Part shown: positions 1-8,194 of the stretch, in pieces
Layout: every line of letters begins with the position of its first letter
Numbering within the stretch: position 1 is the first letter of the stretch
Source: Saprospiraceae bacterium
GTDB lineage: Bacteria; Bacteroidota; Bacteroidia; Chitinophagales; Saprospiraceae
Direction of reading: 5' to 3'
NCBI GenBank assembly: GCA_028284395.1
Contig: JANQRV010000248.1
Coordinates: 1 to 36,926 of the forward strand
Length of the DNA stretch: 36,926 nucleotides
The notes under the pieces: model-generated
What the model saw: only the letters and a program-made list of their open reading frames with translations
Told to the model about the DNA's origin: nothing
The model's database searches: none
Made by a program: the position numbers and the translations under genes

Positions 1-703
1 AAGGGTAGAGGGAGAAAAACCCAGAACGACCCACTATCGTCTTCGACAGATTCTCAGTCAACCGGATTCCTGTCTGCGGATGGCGGGAATAACCTCGTAT
101 GACGGTAGAAAAGTCTACCAGTTTGTATTCGATTATCTGCCCCATCAAAAATACATCCGCTACACCGGTCAGGTATTCATCGACAGTGAGGATATGGGTA
201 TTTATCGCGTCGTTTATCGACAATCACTGGACATTTTTGCGGGCAGTGGAATTGACACAACGAATCTCGAGGAGGATCGTCGTAAGCATTATCAAAAAGT
301 ACAGGCCTGGATCCGGAACAGCGCCTATGAGGAAAACTTTTCGGACCAGGTAACAGTCGACTATCGGAGGGTCAACAACCAGTATTTTCTATCCCGGATT
401 GAACACATTGATCTATCCGGCTTTAGCAAAAGCAAGCTATCGGGAAAAAAAAATACGGCGACGTATGATACGGCCACCTTAATGATCAGTACCATTGAAA
501 GGAACAAAAAGCAAATGGAGAGGATCCGGAAATGGCAAATGGTCAATAGAAATAAGGATTTGAAAACAATGAAACGACGATACAACAAGGATTTCTGGAA
601 AGATTTCAACATCTTGTTGGCTACACCATTGGAGCAACGATTGATCCAGGACCTTGAATTGCGACGATCGCTGGAAAAACAATTTGAGAAAAACAGCAAC
701 TAG
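1..703 (+). CDS. Secreted CarboxypepD_reg-like family protein, C-terminal part (5' end outside window)
   Basis: The reading frame is open from base 2 to the TAG at 703, so the start codon lies upstream of the window; the first in-frame ATG at 80 is probably internal. About 233 codons are visible. They align with the C-terminal half of the next gene: the segment around GITSYDGRKVYQF matches GVTSVDGIPVYRL, and both end in a YNKDFWKD...LL.TPLE motif followed by a charged tail. The visible part has alternating beta-strand patterns and many aromatic residues, like outer-membrane-associated Bacteroidota proteins that carry an N-terminal carboxypeptidase-regulatory-like domain. The gene is followed 19 bases later by its paralogue, so the two are a tandem duplication and probably one transcript. 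No enzymatic motif is visible and the function is unknown. Confidence 0.8.
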   Translation, partial: RVEGEKPRTTHYRLRQILSQPDSCLRMAGITSYDGRKVYQFVFDYLPHQKYIRYTGQVFIDSEDMGIYRVVYRQSLDIFAGSGIDTTNLEEDRRKHYQKVQAWIRNSAYEENFSDQVTVDYRRVNNQYFLSRIEHIDLSGFSKSKLSGKKNTATYDTATLMISTIERNKKQMERIRKWQMVNRNKDLKTMKRRYNKDFWKDFNILLATPLEQRLIQDLELRRSLEKQFEKNSN

Positions 704-722
704 CTAACTATCAAAAGAACCA

Positions 723-2066
723 ATGATAAAGATCAATGTACCTTGGTTTCTGAGAGCTCTGTGCGGCGTTTTAGCAATCAGTGCCTTCGATCAATTGGCC
801 GCCCAGGCAGTCTCCCAAATCACCGGAACTGTTGTAAATGCCCATAATGGAGAGCCCATTGGCTATGCACACGTAGGCCTTCCCCTACGGGGCATCGGCG
901 TAATCACCAATGAGAAAGGGGCTTTTAAGTTCTATTTCCCCTCTGATTTTGCCACCGATACGTTGACCATTAGGCATTTGGGGTTCTCAAGCCGATACAT
1001 CCCATTAGAGCAGATAAGGACTGTAAACCTTCGGATATCGTTGGTACCGGAAACCTACCAAACAGAAGAGGTAGTGGTCAGGGCCGATCCCGATTGGCCA
1101 AAGCATCTGCTGAAAAAGGCCATCGATCACTTTAAGGATAACTATCCGTCTAGTATGCTACAGATGAACGCCTTTTATCGGGAAAAGACCCAAAACAGCG
1201 ACGACAATCGCTTTACCCGTCTCATGGAAGCCATGGTAGACATTCAGGATTATGGCATTGCGGCACATCCAGACAGGATTCGGATCCGCTTGAACGAATT
1301 CCGGAAAAGCACCGATTTTGCGGACTACATCTCTGAACGAGGAACGAAAAGGAAGTTGTTTGGTCGGCAAAACCAACTCTACGATATTTTGCTCCAAGAT
1401 CCCGTCCGCAATTACTCTCACAATGACATTGTCAACTCCGCATATACCTTAAGTATCTACTGGCTAAAGGTATTGCTTACCGAACCCACTGCCAGAGTTG
1501 AAATGCGCGGAGTCACCTCGGTCGACGGCATCCCGGTATACCGGCTGGGCTTCAGCTGCAAGGGGCAAGACGGCATACTTTACGTAAACAGCACCGATTT
1601 TGGCATTTTTCGGATTGAATACTTTAAGCAGAAGTTCCCGCTACAACTTGGAGCCCTGAAGGATGATCTGCTCGTCGATGGTCGACTTCCAATGTTTACC
1701 GATTCCTCGCAACTGATGCTGCAAGTCGATTATCAGAGAATAAAAAACCGCTACTATTTATCCTTCATTGAATGGACCCACTTGGATAAGATCAAATTTA
1801 GCAGCATCCGAAAAGGAGAAAAAACATTTAGTTATAATACGAGCTTGTTAATGGTCAACTCGATCACAACCGATCGAAAACAGATGGAAAAGGTCCGATT
1901 AGGTAAGATGGTGCATCAAGATCGGGACCTGAATGGGATTCAAAAGAAATACAATAAAGATTTTTGGAAGGACTACAATGTTCTTTTAACCACACCTCTA
2001 GAAGAGAAAATCCTGGAGGACTTGGAGTTTGAGAGATCCTTGGAAGAGCAATTTGAACGGAATTAG
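723..2066 (+). CDS. Secreted CarboxypepD_reg-like domain protein (tandem paralogue)
   Basis: The 447-residue product starts at an ATG with a signal peptide (hydrophobic about residues 8-26, ending near LAAQ). Residues about 30-118 form a CarboxypepD_reg-like beta-sandwich with the typical pattern ITGTVVNAHNGEPIGYAHV, then ITNEKGAFKF and the TEEVVV end. The remaining 330 residues are a beta-rich domain shared with the upstream gene, containing YNKDFWKDYNVLLTTPLE near the C-terminus. In Bacteroidota this domain is common in cell-envelope proteins, including TonB-dependent receptors, but here there is no TonB plug or long barrel, so this is a stand-alone envelope protein of unknown role. It begins 19 bases after the upstream paralogue and is convergent with the next gene. 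Confidence 0.85.
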   Translation: MIKINVPWFLRALCGVLAISAFDQLAAQAVSQITGTVVNAHNGEPIGYAHVGLPLRGIGVITNEKGAFKFYFPSDFATDTLTIRHLGFSSRYIPLEQIRTVNLRISLVPETYQTEEVVVRADPDWPKHLLKKAIDHFKDNYPSSMLQMNAFYREKTQNSDDNRFTRLMEAMVDIQDYGIAAHPDRIRIRLNEFRKSTDFADYISERGTKRKLFGRQNQLYDILLQDPVRNYSHNDIVNSAYTLSIYWLKVLLTEPTARVEMRGVTSVDGIPVYRLGFSCKGQDGILYVNSTDFGIFRIEYFKQKFPLQLGALKDDLLVDGRLPMFTDSSQLMLQVDYQRIKNRYYLSFIEWTHLDKIKFSSIRKGEKTFSYNTSLLMVNSITTDRKQMEKVRLGKMVHQDRDLNGIQKKYNKDFWKDYNVLLTTPLEEKILEDLEFERSLEEQFERN

Positions 2067-2091
2067 GGCTCCGGGATCATTCCCAAAGCCC
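2066..2091 (+). terminator. Hairpin at the 3' end of the plus-strand gene pair (possible terminator)
   Basis: A two-part hairpin overlaps the stop codon: outer arms GGGCT/AGCCC, inner arms GGGA/TCCC and a TCAT loop. No T-run follows, so it is at best a weak or factor-assisted terminator between convergent genes. Confidence 0.3.
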
Positions 2092-2134
2092 AAGTCGGGG
2101 ATACCAGGATCAAGTACCTGATGACGACCGTTGA

Positions 2135-2560
2135 TCAGGGACGATGTTTGCCCCAAACTTCTACGGTAGCAGTACCTCCAGCGGTGTTTTTACGGTACCG
2201 CAATGATACTTTCCTGATCACTCTCGGGTTGGAGCCTTTAAGCTGTAATTCCGGAGAATAACTACCGGAACGGATCATTTTGTTGACCACTACCTTTTGT
2301 TGTCCTCCGTTTTTGAAGTGGACGGTAAAATCCAGCATATAAATGGATTTACCTTTGGTCCTTAATTTGACTGCATTGAAGAACCCTTCGTAAAGACCGA
2401 CATTAATGACATCCTTTTCTGCCCGTAGACTGACGTTCTTTTTACCGAGGCGATCCCAATTGCTGAACGCTGCTTCGCATTCAAAATGGGAGGTTGGTAA
2501 ACTGAACGATTGTAGAAAGAGTGCGACAAGCATTGCTGCGGAAAAAAATAAAGTTTTCAT
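2135..2560 (-). CDS. Small secreted beta-rich protein
   Basis: The 141-residue product starts at ATG with a clear signal peptide (MKTLFFSAAMLVALFLQSFS, then LPTSHFE). The mature part of about 120 residues shows a run of short beta strands in the pattern WDRLGKKNVSL...D.I.VGLYEGFF.AVKL, then a strand block ending in ATVEVWGKH. This layout resembles small periplasmic or secreted beta-sandwich proteins of the DUF2541 type, as far as I can judge by eye; I would not name a function. It is convergent with the plus-strand pair upstream and codirectional with the beta-helix gene, from which it is separated by 100 bases that hold a candidate promoter of its own. Confidence 0.75.
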   Translation of the reverse strand: MKTLFFSAAMLVALFLQSFSLPTSHFECEAAFSNWDRLGKKNVSLRAEKDVINVGLYEGFFNAVKLRTKGKSIYMLDFTVHFKNGGQQKVVVNKMIRSGSYSPELQLKGSNPRVIRKVSLRYRKNTAGGTATVEVWGKHRP

Positions 2561-2602
2561 TGTAAAACGTTTAAGAGGTTATGTGATGAAATGTTTACAA
2601 TG

Positions 2603-2610
2603 CAAAACTA
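2603..2610 (-). promoter_or_regulatory. Candidate Bacteroidota -7 box upstream of the small secreted protein
   Basis: On the minus strand the sequence reads TAGTTTTG, a perfect match to the TAnnTTTG -7 consensus known from Bacteroides. It lies 43 bases before the ATG at 2560. No good -33 TTG is visible at the expected distance, so the call is tentative. Confidence 0.35.
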
Positions 2611-2660
2611 GAGGCATCCGCAAAGGATTCCTTCACCCCGTTGAGTGAATTTAGTAATGC

Positions 2661-5459
2661 CTAATGCTTCACGAAAGACATGGTTTTTTGTTTCTCATTC
2701 GACCGGCAAAGTAGGTAATACAAACCGGGTACAAGGTTTTCGGTCGAGAAAAAGAAGCTCTTTTTGCCTTCAAATTGAAGGCCGAGATCCAGGGTCCTTA
2801 CATGACGCCCTAAACGATCGTACAATTCAAATTGAAAGAACTCTGGCTTCACAATGAGCATTTCGATGTTCAAATTGTTCTTTACCGGATTGGGAAAAAC
2901 GCGGCACTTAATGGCTTCTCTAGGAGATGTTAGTGTTGTATCGGTCACTCCGTCTTCTCCTTCTACCATACCAGCTTTTTCCAACAGGATAATGGACTCG
3001 AAGGGCTCCAAGTTAATACTATTGCTGTATTCATTGCCTCGGACATCGATGTAAGAAGCCGCCAAATCGATCTTTCTAGTCGAATTCGTTGCATTGTATT
3101 CAAAGCGGATGCGATCAACGGGGTCAGACATGTTCGCTTCCACTTCCATTAATTGTACGTTATCTATCCAGTAAGTCAAATTGCTCTGATCAGAAGTAAA
3201 CTCGACGACTGCCGCATTTACCGAAGATGGAAATGAAAAAAGTAATTCGTATTCCTTTCGGGACGGACCTACATCAATGGTATTTACTGAAGAAATCAGG
3301 GTCCGAGAACCAACTCCCTCCTGCCCTAAAGAGACCTCGATAGCTGCCTGTTCTATTGCCAATGCACTAAACTGCAACAAATATTGCTTGGATTGATCTA
3401 CCTCTCCAATCCCAAGAGTCAAACGAGAGTTTGTCGAATTCTGTATTTTTAAAGCTCCTTGATCCAATACGTTTTCACCATCCCAGGAGAGGGTGCAAGT
3501 GCTACCCTGACCAATGCAATCGGCCCCTTCAAGATCCCGATCAAAGCTGCCGTTGTCAAATTTATTGTCACCGATCAAACTATCGATGGTAAAACGAGGG
3601 AGAGCAATAGGGCTCTTTCTGGATCCTTCATCCTGACCAAAAGCCATTTGCCAGGATTCCAAAGTATGTCTGCGAAAATCAAAGTTGGAAGTGCCACTAA
3701 GGATTTCACTGGCAATAGTAAGATCATCATCGAATGGTCTGGCGTAAAAATTATTCTGCAACACTCCAAAATCGCCCAAATCATTAGTAACCGTTTTGTA
3801 GAGGGCCGTCAGATTATCCGCATCTTTTGAAAAAAAGATATTGTCTTCCACCAAGCCTTCATTTACAATTTCATCATTCGAATCACTAATAATGGAAAAT
3901 TGAACCCGATTGCCAAACAAAGTATTGTTTTTCACGGTAAAGGAACGGGCATTGTGTACAAAGATCCCGTAATTGGCGCCAAAAGCCACCGTATTATTCG
4001 ATACCGTGACATTGTTGACATTGTCGTCCAGGTAAATACCTTCTGATGCGCGATAATTCGGATTGGTAGTCCCATCGGGTGCACCGATGGCATTCAGGAC
4101 AATGTTGTCGATGACCTCTTGATTTTGTCTGGTCTGATTGAGTGGCCCAATGAAGGAATAGATACCACCACCATCATCTTTCACCATACAAAAGTGATCG
4201 ACAAAGTTATTTTTGACCAGAGAATTGCTTCCACTGAATTCGATACCGGAATATCCAGTATTGATGACGCGATTGTTCTCTGCGACCAGGCCATCCGCTC
4301 GATTAAAGATCGCGACGCCATTTCCATCACCGCTCTGACCCATACCAGCTATCATATGCGTATTCTGAACCAAATTGTTCCGAATAATGGAGTTTTGGCT
4401 TCCATTACTCAGATAAATCCCGTTATTGTTGGAGTTTTCGATCGTACAATTCTCAATTTGAATGTCCCGGGCCGGACTACAATGCACAGCATCGATGCCG
4501 GAGAATGAAATGTGGCAATCCTTGACCAGAATGTTCTCCACTGAGGGTTTCGTGCGATCATTATAAATGGCATATTGATTGGCCCCGGTTAGTGCCAATC
4601 CTTCCAAAACAATGTGATTGGACCGCAAATCCACCAATATACCTTCGGTCGAGACCAACACCTCCTGGTCATCGGGTGATTCTTCACCAAAGTAAACGAT
4701 TAGTTTTCGGTCGGTCGATTCAAAATACCATTCGCCAAACCGGTCCAGTGTTTCGATGTGGTTTTGAATGAAATAACCTTTCCCCCTAGAGGGTGTATAA
4801 TTGATAACCTCAGAATCGTAGAACAGGGTATTGTTTTGATGATCACGGATGGGTGTCCGATCCAAGATCCACCTTTGATTCCGAAGTACCAACTCCCCTC
4901 CCGTCCAGTCGACCGTTGACCCCAGATCGCGATCGGTGATCAGATTAGACCCTTTTGCATCGATGGTCAGGTAACCACTGTTGTCTGCATCGGGATTGGG
5001 AAACCTCCCCATTCCATAATTCTGCCCATTGATCACCACCATGTTAACACTGGATTCAGCAGGCAAACGGACACTTTCGTACCGCCCATTACCGAGAGAT
5101 GTCCATTCGGAAATGGAATAACACCCATTGATGATCGGCCTTTCACCATCACCATAAGCTCCCATGATAATCGGTGCGCCGGCGGTCCCGGACTGTGTAA
5201 CAACAATCCCGCCGGTGAAGACATCCCCTCTTTTGAAAAGAATGCGGTCTCCTGGTTTAAGACTTGGGAAAACGTCATTCAATTTATTGAGCGTTTTCCA
5301 AGGTGTCAAAGCATTTTGCGCCTGCTGAAAACTACGGGCATCATTGCCATCGGATGAGGAGAAATAATAATCGGTGGCCGATCCCATCAATGGAAAAAGG
5401 AAAATAAAAAAATGGGAAAAAACTTTGAAACTGGCGGATAAATTGGAATTATTTTTCAA
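2661..5459 (-). CDS. Secreted right-handed parallel beta-helix protein with T9SS sorting domain
   Basis: The 932-residue product probably acts outside the cell on a polysaccharide. The start is a TTG at 5459: an in-frame stop lies two codons upstream and the only nearby ATG falls inside the signal peptide (hydrophobic about 12-27, ending GSA). After a pectate-lyase-like opening (PWKTLNKLND, LKPGDRILFKRGD) come many parallel beta-helix turns, about residues 270-560, rich in N.I...N.., NNGIYLSN and ENNRV. About 630-795 is a jelly-roll, CBM-like module (DNGSFD...YWIDNVQL). The last 85 residues are a type A T9SS sorting domain (VFPNPVKNNLNIE, then GLYYLL). The fold is shared by polysaccharide lyases, mannuronan epimerases and some hydrolases; I cannot pick the reaction. 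It lies just past the end of the exopolysaccharide operon, separated by a hairpin. Confidence 0.88.
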   Translation of the reverse strand: MKNNSNLSASFKVFSHFFIFLFPLMGSATDYYFSSSDGNDARSFQQAQNALTPWKTLNKLNDVFPSLKPGDRILFKRGDVFTGGIVVTQSGTAGAPIIMGAYGDGERPIINGCYSISEWTSLGNGRYESVRLPAESSVNMVVINGQNYGMGRFPNPDADNSGYLTIDAKGSNLITDRDLGSTVDWTGGELVLRNQRWILDRTPIRDHQNNTLFYDSEVINYTPSRGKGYFIQNHIETLDRFGEWYFESTDRKLIVYFGEESPDDQEVLVSTEGILVDLRSNHIVLEGLALTGANQYAIYNDRTKPSVENILVKDCHISFSGIDAVHCSPARDIQIENCTIENSNNNGIYLSNGSQNSIIRNNLVQNTHMIAGMGQSGDGNGVAIFNRADGLVAENNRVINTGYSGIEFSGSNSLVKNNFVDHFCMVKDDGGGIYSFIGPLNQTRQNQEVIDNIVLNAIGAPDGTTNPNYRASEGIYLDDNVNNVTVSNNTVAFGANYGIFVHNARSFTVKNNTLFGNRVQFSIISDSNDEIVNEGLVEDNIFFSKDADNLTALYKTVTNDLGDFGVLQNNFYARPFDDDLTIASEILSGTSNFDFRRHTLESWQMAFGQDEGSRKSPIALPRFTIDSLIGDNKFDNGSFDRDLEGADCIGQGSTCTLSWDGENVLDQGALKIQNSTNSRLTLGIGEVDQSKQYLLQFSALAIEQAAIEVSLGQEGVGSRTLISSVNTIDVGPSRKEYELLFSFPSSVNAAVVEFTSDQSNLTYWIDNVQLMEVEANMSDPVDRIRFEYNATNSTRKIDLAASYIDVRGNEYSNSINLEPFESIILLEKAGMVEGEDGVTDTTLTSPREAIKCRVFPNPVKNNLNIEMLIVKPEFFQFELYDRLGRHVRTLDLGLQFEGKKSFFFSTENLVPGLYYLLCRSNEKQKTMSFVKH

Positions 5460-5586
5460 TGCCTATTATTTTTCGAACGTTCATAGAATTGCCGAGTATG
5501 ATTGCAATGGTAAAACCCTGCGGCCAAGTAAACACGAGAAATTTAGAGTTGTTCGATTAGACTGGGGGGGAGAGCATGTAATGCAT

Positions 5587-5594
5587 CAAAATTA
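5587..5594 (-). promoter_or_regulatory. Candidate -7 box for the beta-helix gene
   Basis: The minus strand reads TAATTTTG, matching TAnnTTTG, with a TTTA about 21 bases further upstream as a weak -33 element. It lies 128 bases before the TTG start and directly after the putative terminator hairpin of the upstream operon, which is a sensible place for a promoter. It rests on motif match alone. Confidence 0.35.
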
Positions 5595-5621
5595 CGAGAA
5601 TATGTTCTTATTTCTGTAAAA

Positions 5622-5661
5622 GGGAGACAAAACTTTCCATTGATGAAAAGTATTGTCTCCC
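5622..5661 (-). terminator. Putative terminator hairpin of the exopolysaccharide operon
   Basis: A perfect 9-base inverted repeat (GGGAGACAA at 5622-5630 and TTGTCTCCC at 5653-5661) encloses an inner ACTTT/AAAGT pair. On the minus strand the hairpin is followed by TTTTAC, a short T-run. It lies 160 bases beyond the stop of the last operon gene. The short T-run makes efficiency uncertain. Confidence 0.55.
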
Positions 5662-5821
5662 CTCTTACAATCCTTGTACTAGTATTACTATCTTATAAAA
5701 TTACATTTATCAGGATCATTGGTGCTATTGTGTTGTAGCTTGAATGTCGCGATCGGCTGTTTGTCTTTAGTCGTCATTAATTCATATTGATTATGATTTG
5801 CCGTCGAACCACTACTTCTTA

Positions 5822-7960
5822 TTAGCGATTTTGATCGATGATTTCCTTGACGGCTTTTGCAATGCGCACGTAATCTTCTTCTCCGATCTTGGTATAGAGC
5901 GGAAGAGAAATATCTCTTTCGAAGAACCAGTTGGTATGTGGAAAATCCGTTTTAGCCAGTCCCAGCTTTTTCTGGAAAATAGGATGGTGATGGATCGGCA
6001 CATAGTGCACAGAAGTCCCAATCTTGCGCTTTCGCAATTCTTGGATAAATTCATTTCTGCCAATATTAAGGTTCTCATACTTAATGACGAGCGGGTAGAG
6101 GTGACGGGTGGCAATACCGTTTTCGTATACTGGTGGAGTGATGATGTCATCGTAGCCAGAAAATTCTTCGTCATAAACCCCAGCGAAATAATTGCGCATT
6201 TGGTTGAACTTATCAATCTTCTTGAGTTGGTGCAAACCAAAAGCCGCCTGCATGTCGGTGAAATTATACTTGAATCCCAGCTCTGCTACTTCGTAATACC
6301 AGCTACCGGAGGCTGAGTATCTTTTCCACGCATCGTGATCCATGCCAAATGATCTCATTCTTCTGATGCGATTGGCCAATTCCTCGTCTCGCGTGGTGAC
6401 CAAACCACCTTCGCCGGTCGTTAGGTTCTTGGTTGCATAGAAGCTGAAGGCAGCTGCGTCTTCAAAGGTTCCAATTTTTTTACCTTTATACTCTCCCCCA
6501 ATTGCGTGGGCGGCATCGGCCAAAATTAGGATTCCCCGCTCTTTAGCAATCTCCTTCAAACGATCATAGTCAAAAGGATTACCGGCATAGTAAATTGGAA
6601 CAATAGCCTTAGTCTTATCCGTAATCTTATTAGCTACGTCCTCAATATCCAGATTGTAGGTCTTAGGATCAATGTCTACGAATACGGGGGTAGCACCGCA
6701 TTGCATGATGGTCAACACAGTAGCACAAAAGGTAAGTGGTGTGGTAATCACTTCATCCCCCGGTCCGATATCATTTGCCGCCAATTGTAGGTGAAGACCG
6801 GCAGTACAGGAGCTGACGGGAATACAATGCAAGCCGTCGGTCTCGAAATAATCGAGTAGCGCCGCTTCAAACTTTCGGGCTTTGGGTCCGGTAGACAACC
6901 AACCGGAATCAATGGTATCGAGTACTTCCTGCTTTTCTTCTTCGCTTACATCCGGTACAGCGAAAGGTATAAAACGCTCTTCATTAATCCGGCGCCAAGT
7001 GCGTACATTGTGGTGCTTCTCTTCGTAGATATTGACATCTTCGCGCTTCGCAAATTCATAGATCTCACGAATTCCTTCAGGAAGGCTTCTCGTAAGCTCA
7101 AAGCCCAACGCACCTTTGATCTTGTCAAATGAGACATGATAGGTCCGATCATCCTCTTTATTGGCTGACAGACTGATGTTGGCCTCAGGAACGGTTTCCT
7201 GGATAATCTGCCCCACTTTGTCCATTTGAAAATTAGCACTATTGCAACCTACATTGAAAACCTGGCCGTGAACTACATCGCGCGGCGCTTCCAAAGCCAT
7301 GATGAATGCTCTGGCGGCATCATCGGCATGAATAAACGGTCTCCACTGTTTTCCACCGAAAACCTCTACATTCTCGCCCTTGGCGGCCTTGGCTGTCATA
7401 ATGTTGATACCCAGATCAAATCTCATTCGATTGCCATAACCGTAAACTGTTGACAGGCGAAGAATCACCGGACTGATCTGATCCTGGTTTTTGATGAGTA
7501 CCTGCTCAGAGGTAATCCGCGTTTTTGCGTAGAGGCTCACCGGAGCTAAAGAGGACTCTTCCGTAATGGATTTCCCATCATTTTGTCCGTACACGCTACA
7601 AGAAGAGGCAAATACAACCCGATCAATGCCAAACTCGATGGCCTTTTGCACCAATAATTCGTTGGCTTTGTGGTTGATGCGGTAAGTGGTGTCCTTATTG
7701 ACCGCGCTTGCCGGATCGCCAACAATGGCTGCCAAAGCAATGATTCCTTCGACACCTTGCAAGGCCTTGTCCATGTCTGCAGCATTGGCAATATCACCTT
7801 GTACAAAAATACAATTGGGGTGACTTACGAAAGTATTTAGACCATCTTCCCCATAAATCAAATTGTCCAGCACGACCACCTCGTATTGTTTATCCAGCAG
7901 TCTTCTCACTACGTAGGAACCGATGTAACCGGCTCCTCCTGTAACCAGAACTCTTTTCAT
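5822..7960 (-). CDS. Fusion of NAD-dependent sugar epimerase/dehydratase (SDR) and DegT/DnrJ/EryC1/StrS aminotransferase
   Basis: One uninterrupted 712-residue chain joins two nucleotide-sugar enzymes. Residues 1 to about 320 are an extended SDR with the NAD-binding motif TGGAGYIG (7-14), ALAAIVGDP (75-83) and SSCSVYG (119-125). The active-site tyrosine is Y144 in YAKTR, so the usual lysine four residues later is arginine (R148). Residues about 325-712 are a PLP aminotransferase of the DegT/StrS type with SSCTAGLHL (383-391), ADAAHAIG (481-488) and the PLP lysine K511 in SFYATKN. Such enzymes usually make 4-keto sugars or epimerise them, then aminate a keto sugar, so the fusion could channel one intermediate. 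The start is an ATG. It is the last gene of the locus, after a 234-base gap that contains a 14-base palindrome. The substrate cannot be read from sequence. Confidence 0.92.
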   Translation of the reverse strand: MKRVLVTGGAGYIGSYVVRRLLDKQYEVVVLDNLIYGEDGLNTFVSHPNCIFVQGDIANAADMDKALQGVEGIIALAAIVGDPASAVNKDTTYRINHKANELLVQKAIEFGIDRVVFASSCSVYGQNDGKSITEESSLAPVSLYAKTRITSEQVLIKNQDQISPVILRLSTVYGYGNRMRFDLGINIMTAKAAKGENVEVFGGKQWRPFIHADDAARAFIMALEAPRDVVHGQVFNVGCNSANFQMDKVGQIIQETVPEANISLSANKEDDRTYHVSFDKIKGALGFELTRSLPEGIREIYEFAKREDVNIYEEKHHNVRTWRRINEERFIPFAVPDVSEEEKQEVLDTIDSGWLSTGPKARKFEAALLDYFETDGLHCIPVSSCTAGLHLQLAANDIGPGDEVITTPLTFCATVLTIMQCGATPVFVDIDPKTYNLDIEDVANKITDKTKAIVPIYYAGNPFDYDRLKEIAKERGILILADAAHAIGGEYKGKKIGTFEDAAAFSFYATKNLTTGEGGLVTTRDEELANRIRRMRSFGMDHDAWKRYSASGSWYYEVAELGFKYNFTDMQAAFGLHQLKKIDKFNQMRNYFAGVYDEEFSGYDDIITPPVYENGIATRHLYPLVIKYENLNIGRNEFIQELRKRKIGTSVHYVPIHHHPIFQKKLGLAKTDFPHTNWFFERDISLPLYTKIGEEDYVRIAKAVKEIIDQNR

Positions 7961-8087
7961 TTTAAGAAATTTTTAAGGATTAAGAATTATTCACAGCGTT
8001 AATGTTTACTGTCTCTTTTAGTTAGATCATGTCTAGAAGTCGGAATTGTTAGAGCATTTTCCAACCTCTTCAACTCCTCTTACAAGG

Positions 8088-8101
8088 AGCTTTTAAAAGC
8101 T
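8088..8101. repeat. Perfect 14-base palindrome in the gap before the fusion gene
   Basis: AGCTTTTAAAAGCT is its own reverse complement and lies in the 234-base gap 7961-8194. Just before it, CTCCT and AGGAG form a second short inverted pair. It may be an operator or an RNA hairpin; no T-run follows on the minus strand. I found no clear promoter box in this gap. Confidence 0.4.
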
Positions 8102-8194
8102 AAAGATTTCCGGTAAGCAGCTAAGTTTTTCGGGACTTCAGCCTTTGGTGTGTGTAGTTTTCTCCCTGGTGTAGTTGTCGAATCAATAGAGCGC

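Larger units (their letters stand above)
5460..5821. other. Intergenic region between the exopolysaccharide operon and the beta-helix gene
   Basis: This stretch of 362 bases has no convincing gene. It holds the hairpin at 5622-5661 and a candidate minus-strand -7 box at 5587-5594, so it looks like the end of one transcript followed by the start of the next. The part next to 5821 shows nothing recognisable. Confidence 0.6.

Noticed and set aside
5822-7960. Reading the epimerase and aminotransferase as two separate genes
   Set aside because: There is no stop codon or frame change between the halves near residue 320, so the sequence as given encodes one chain.
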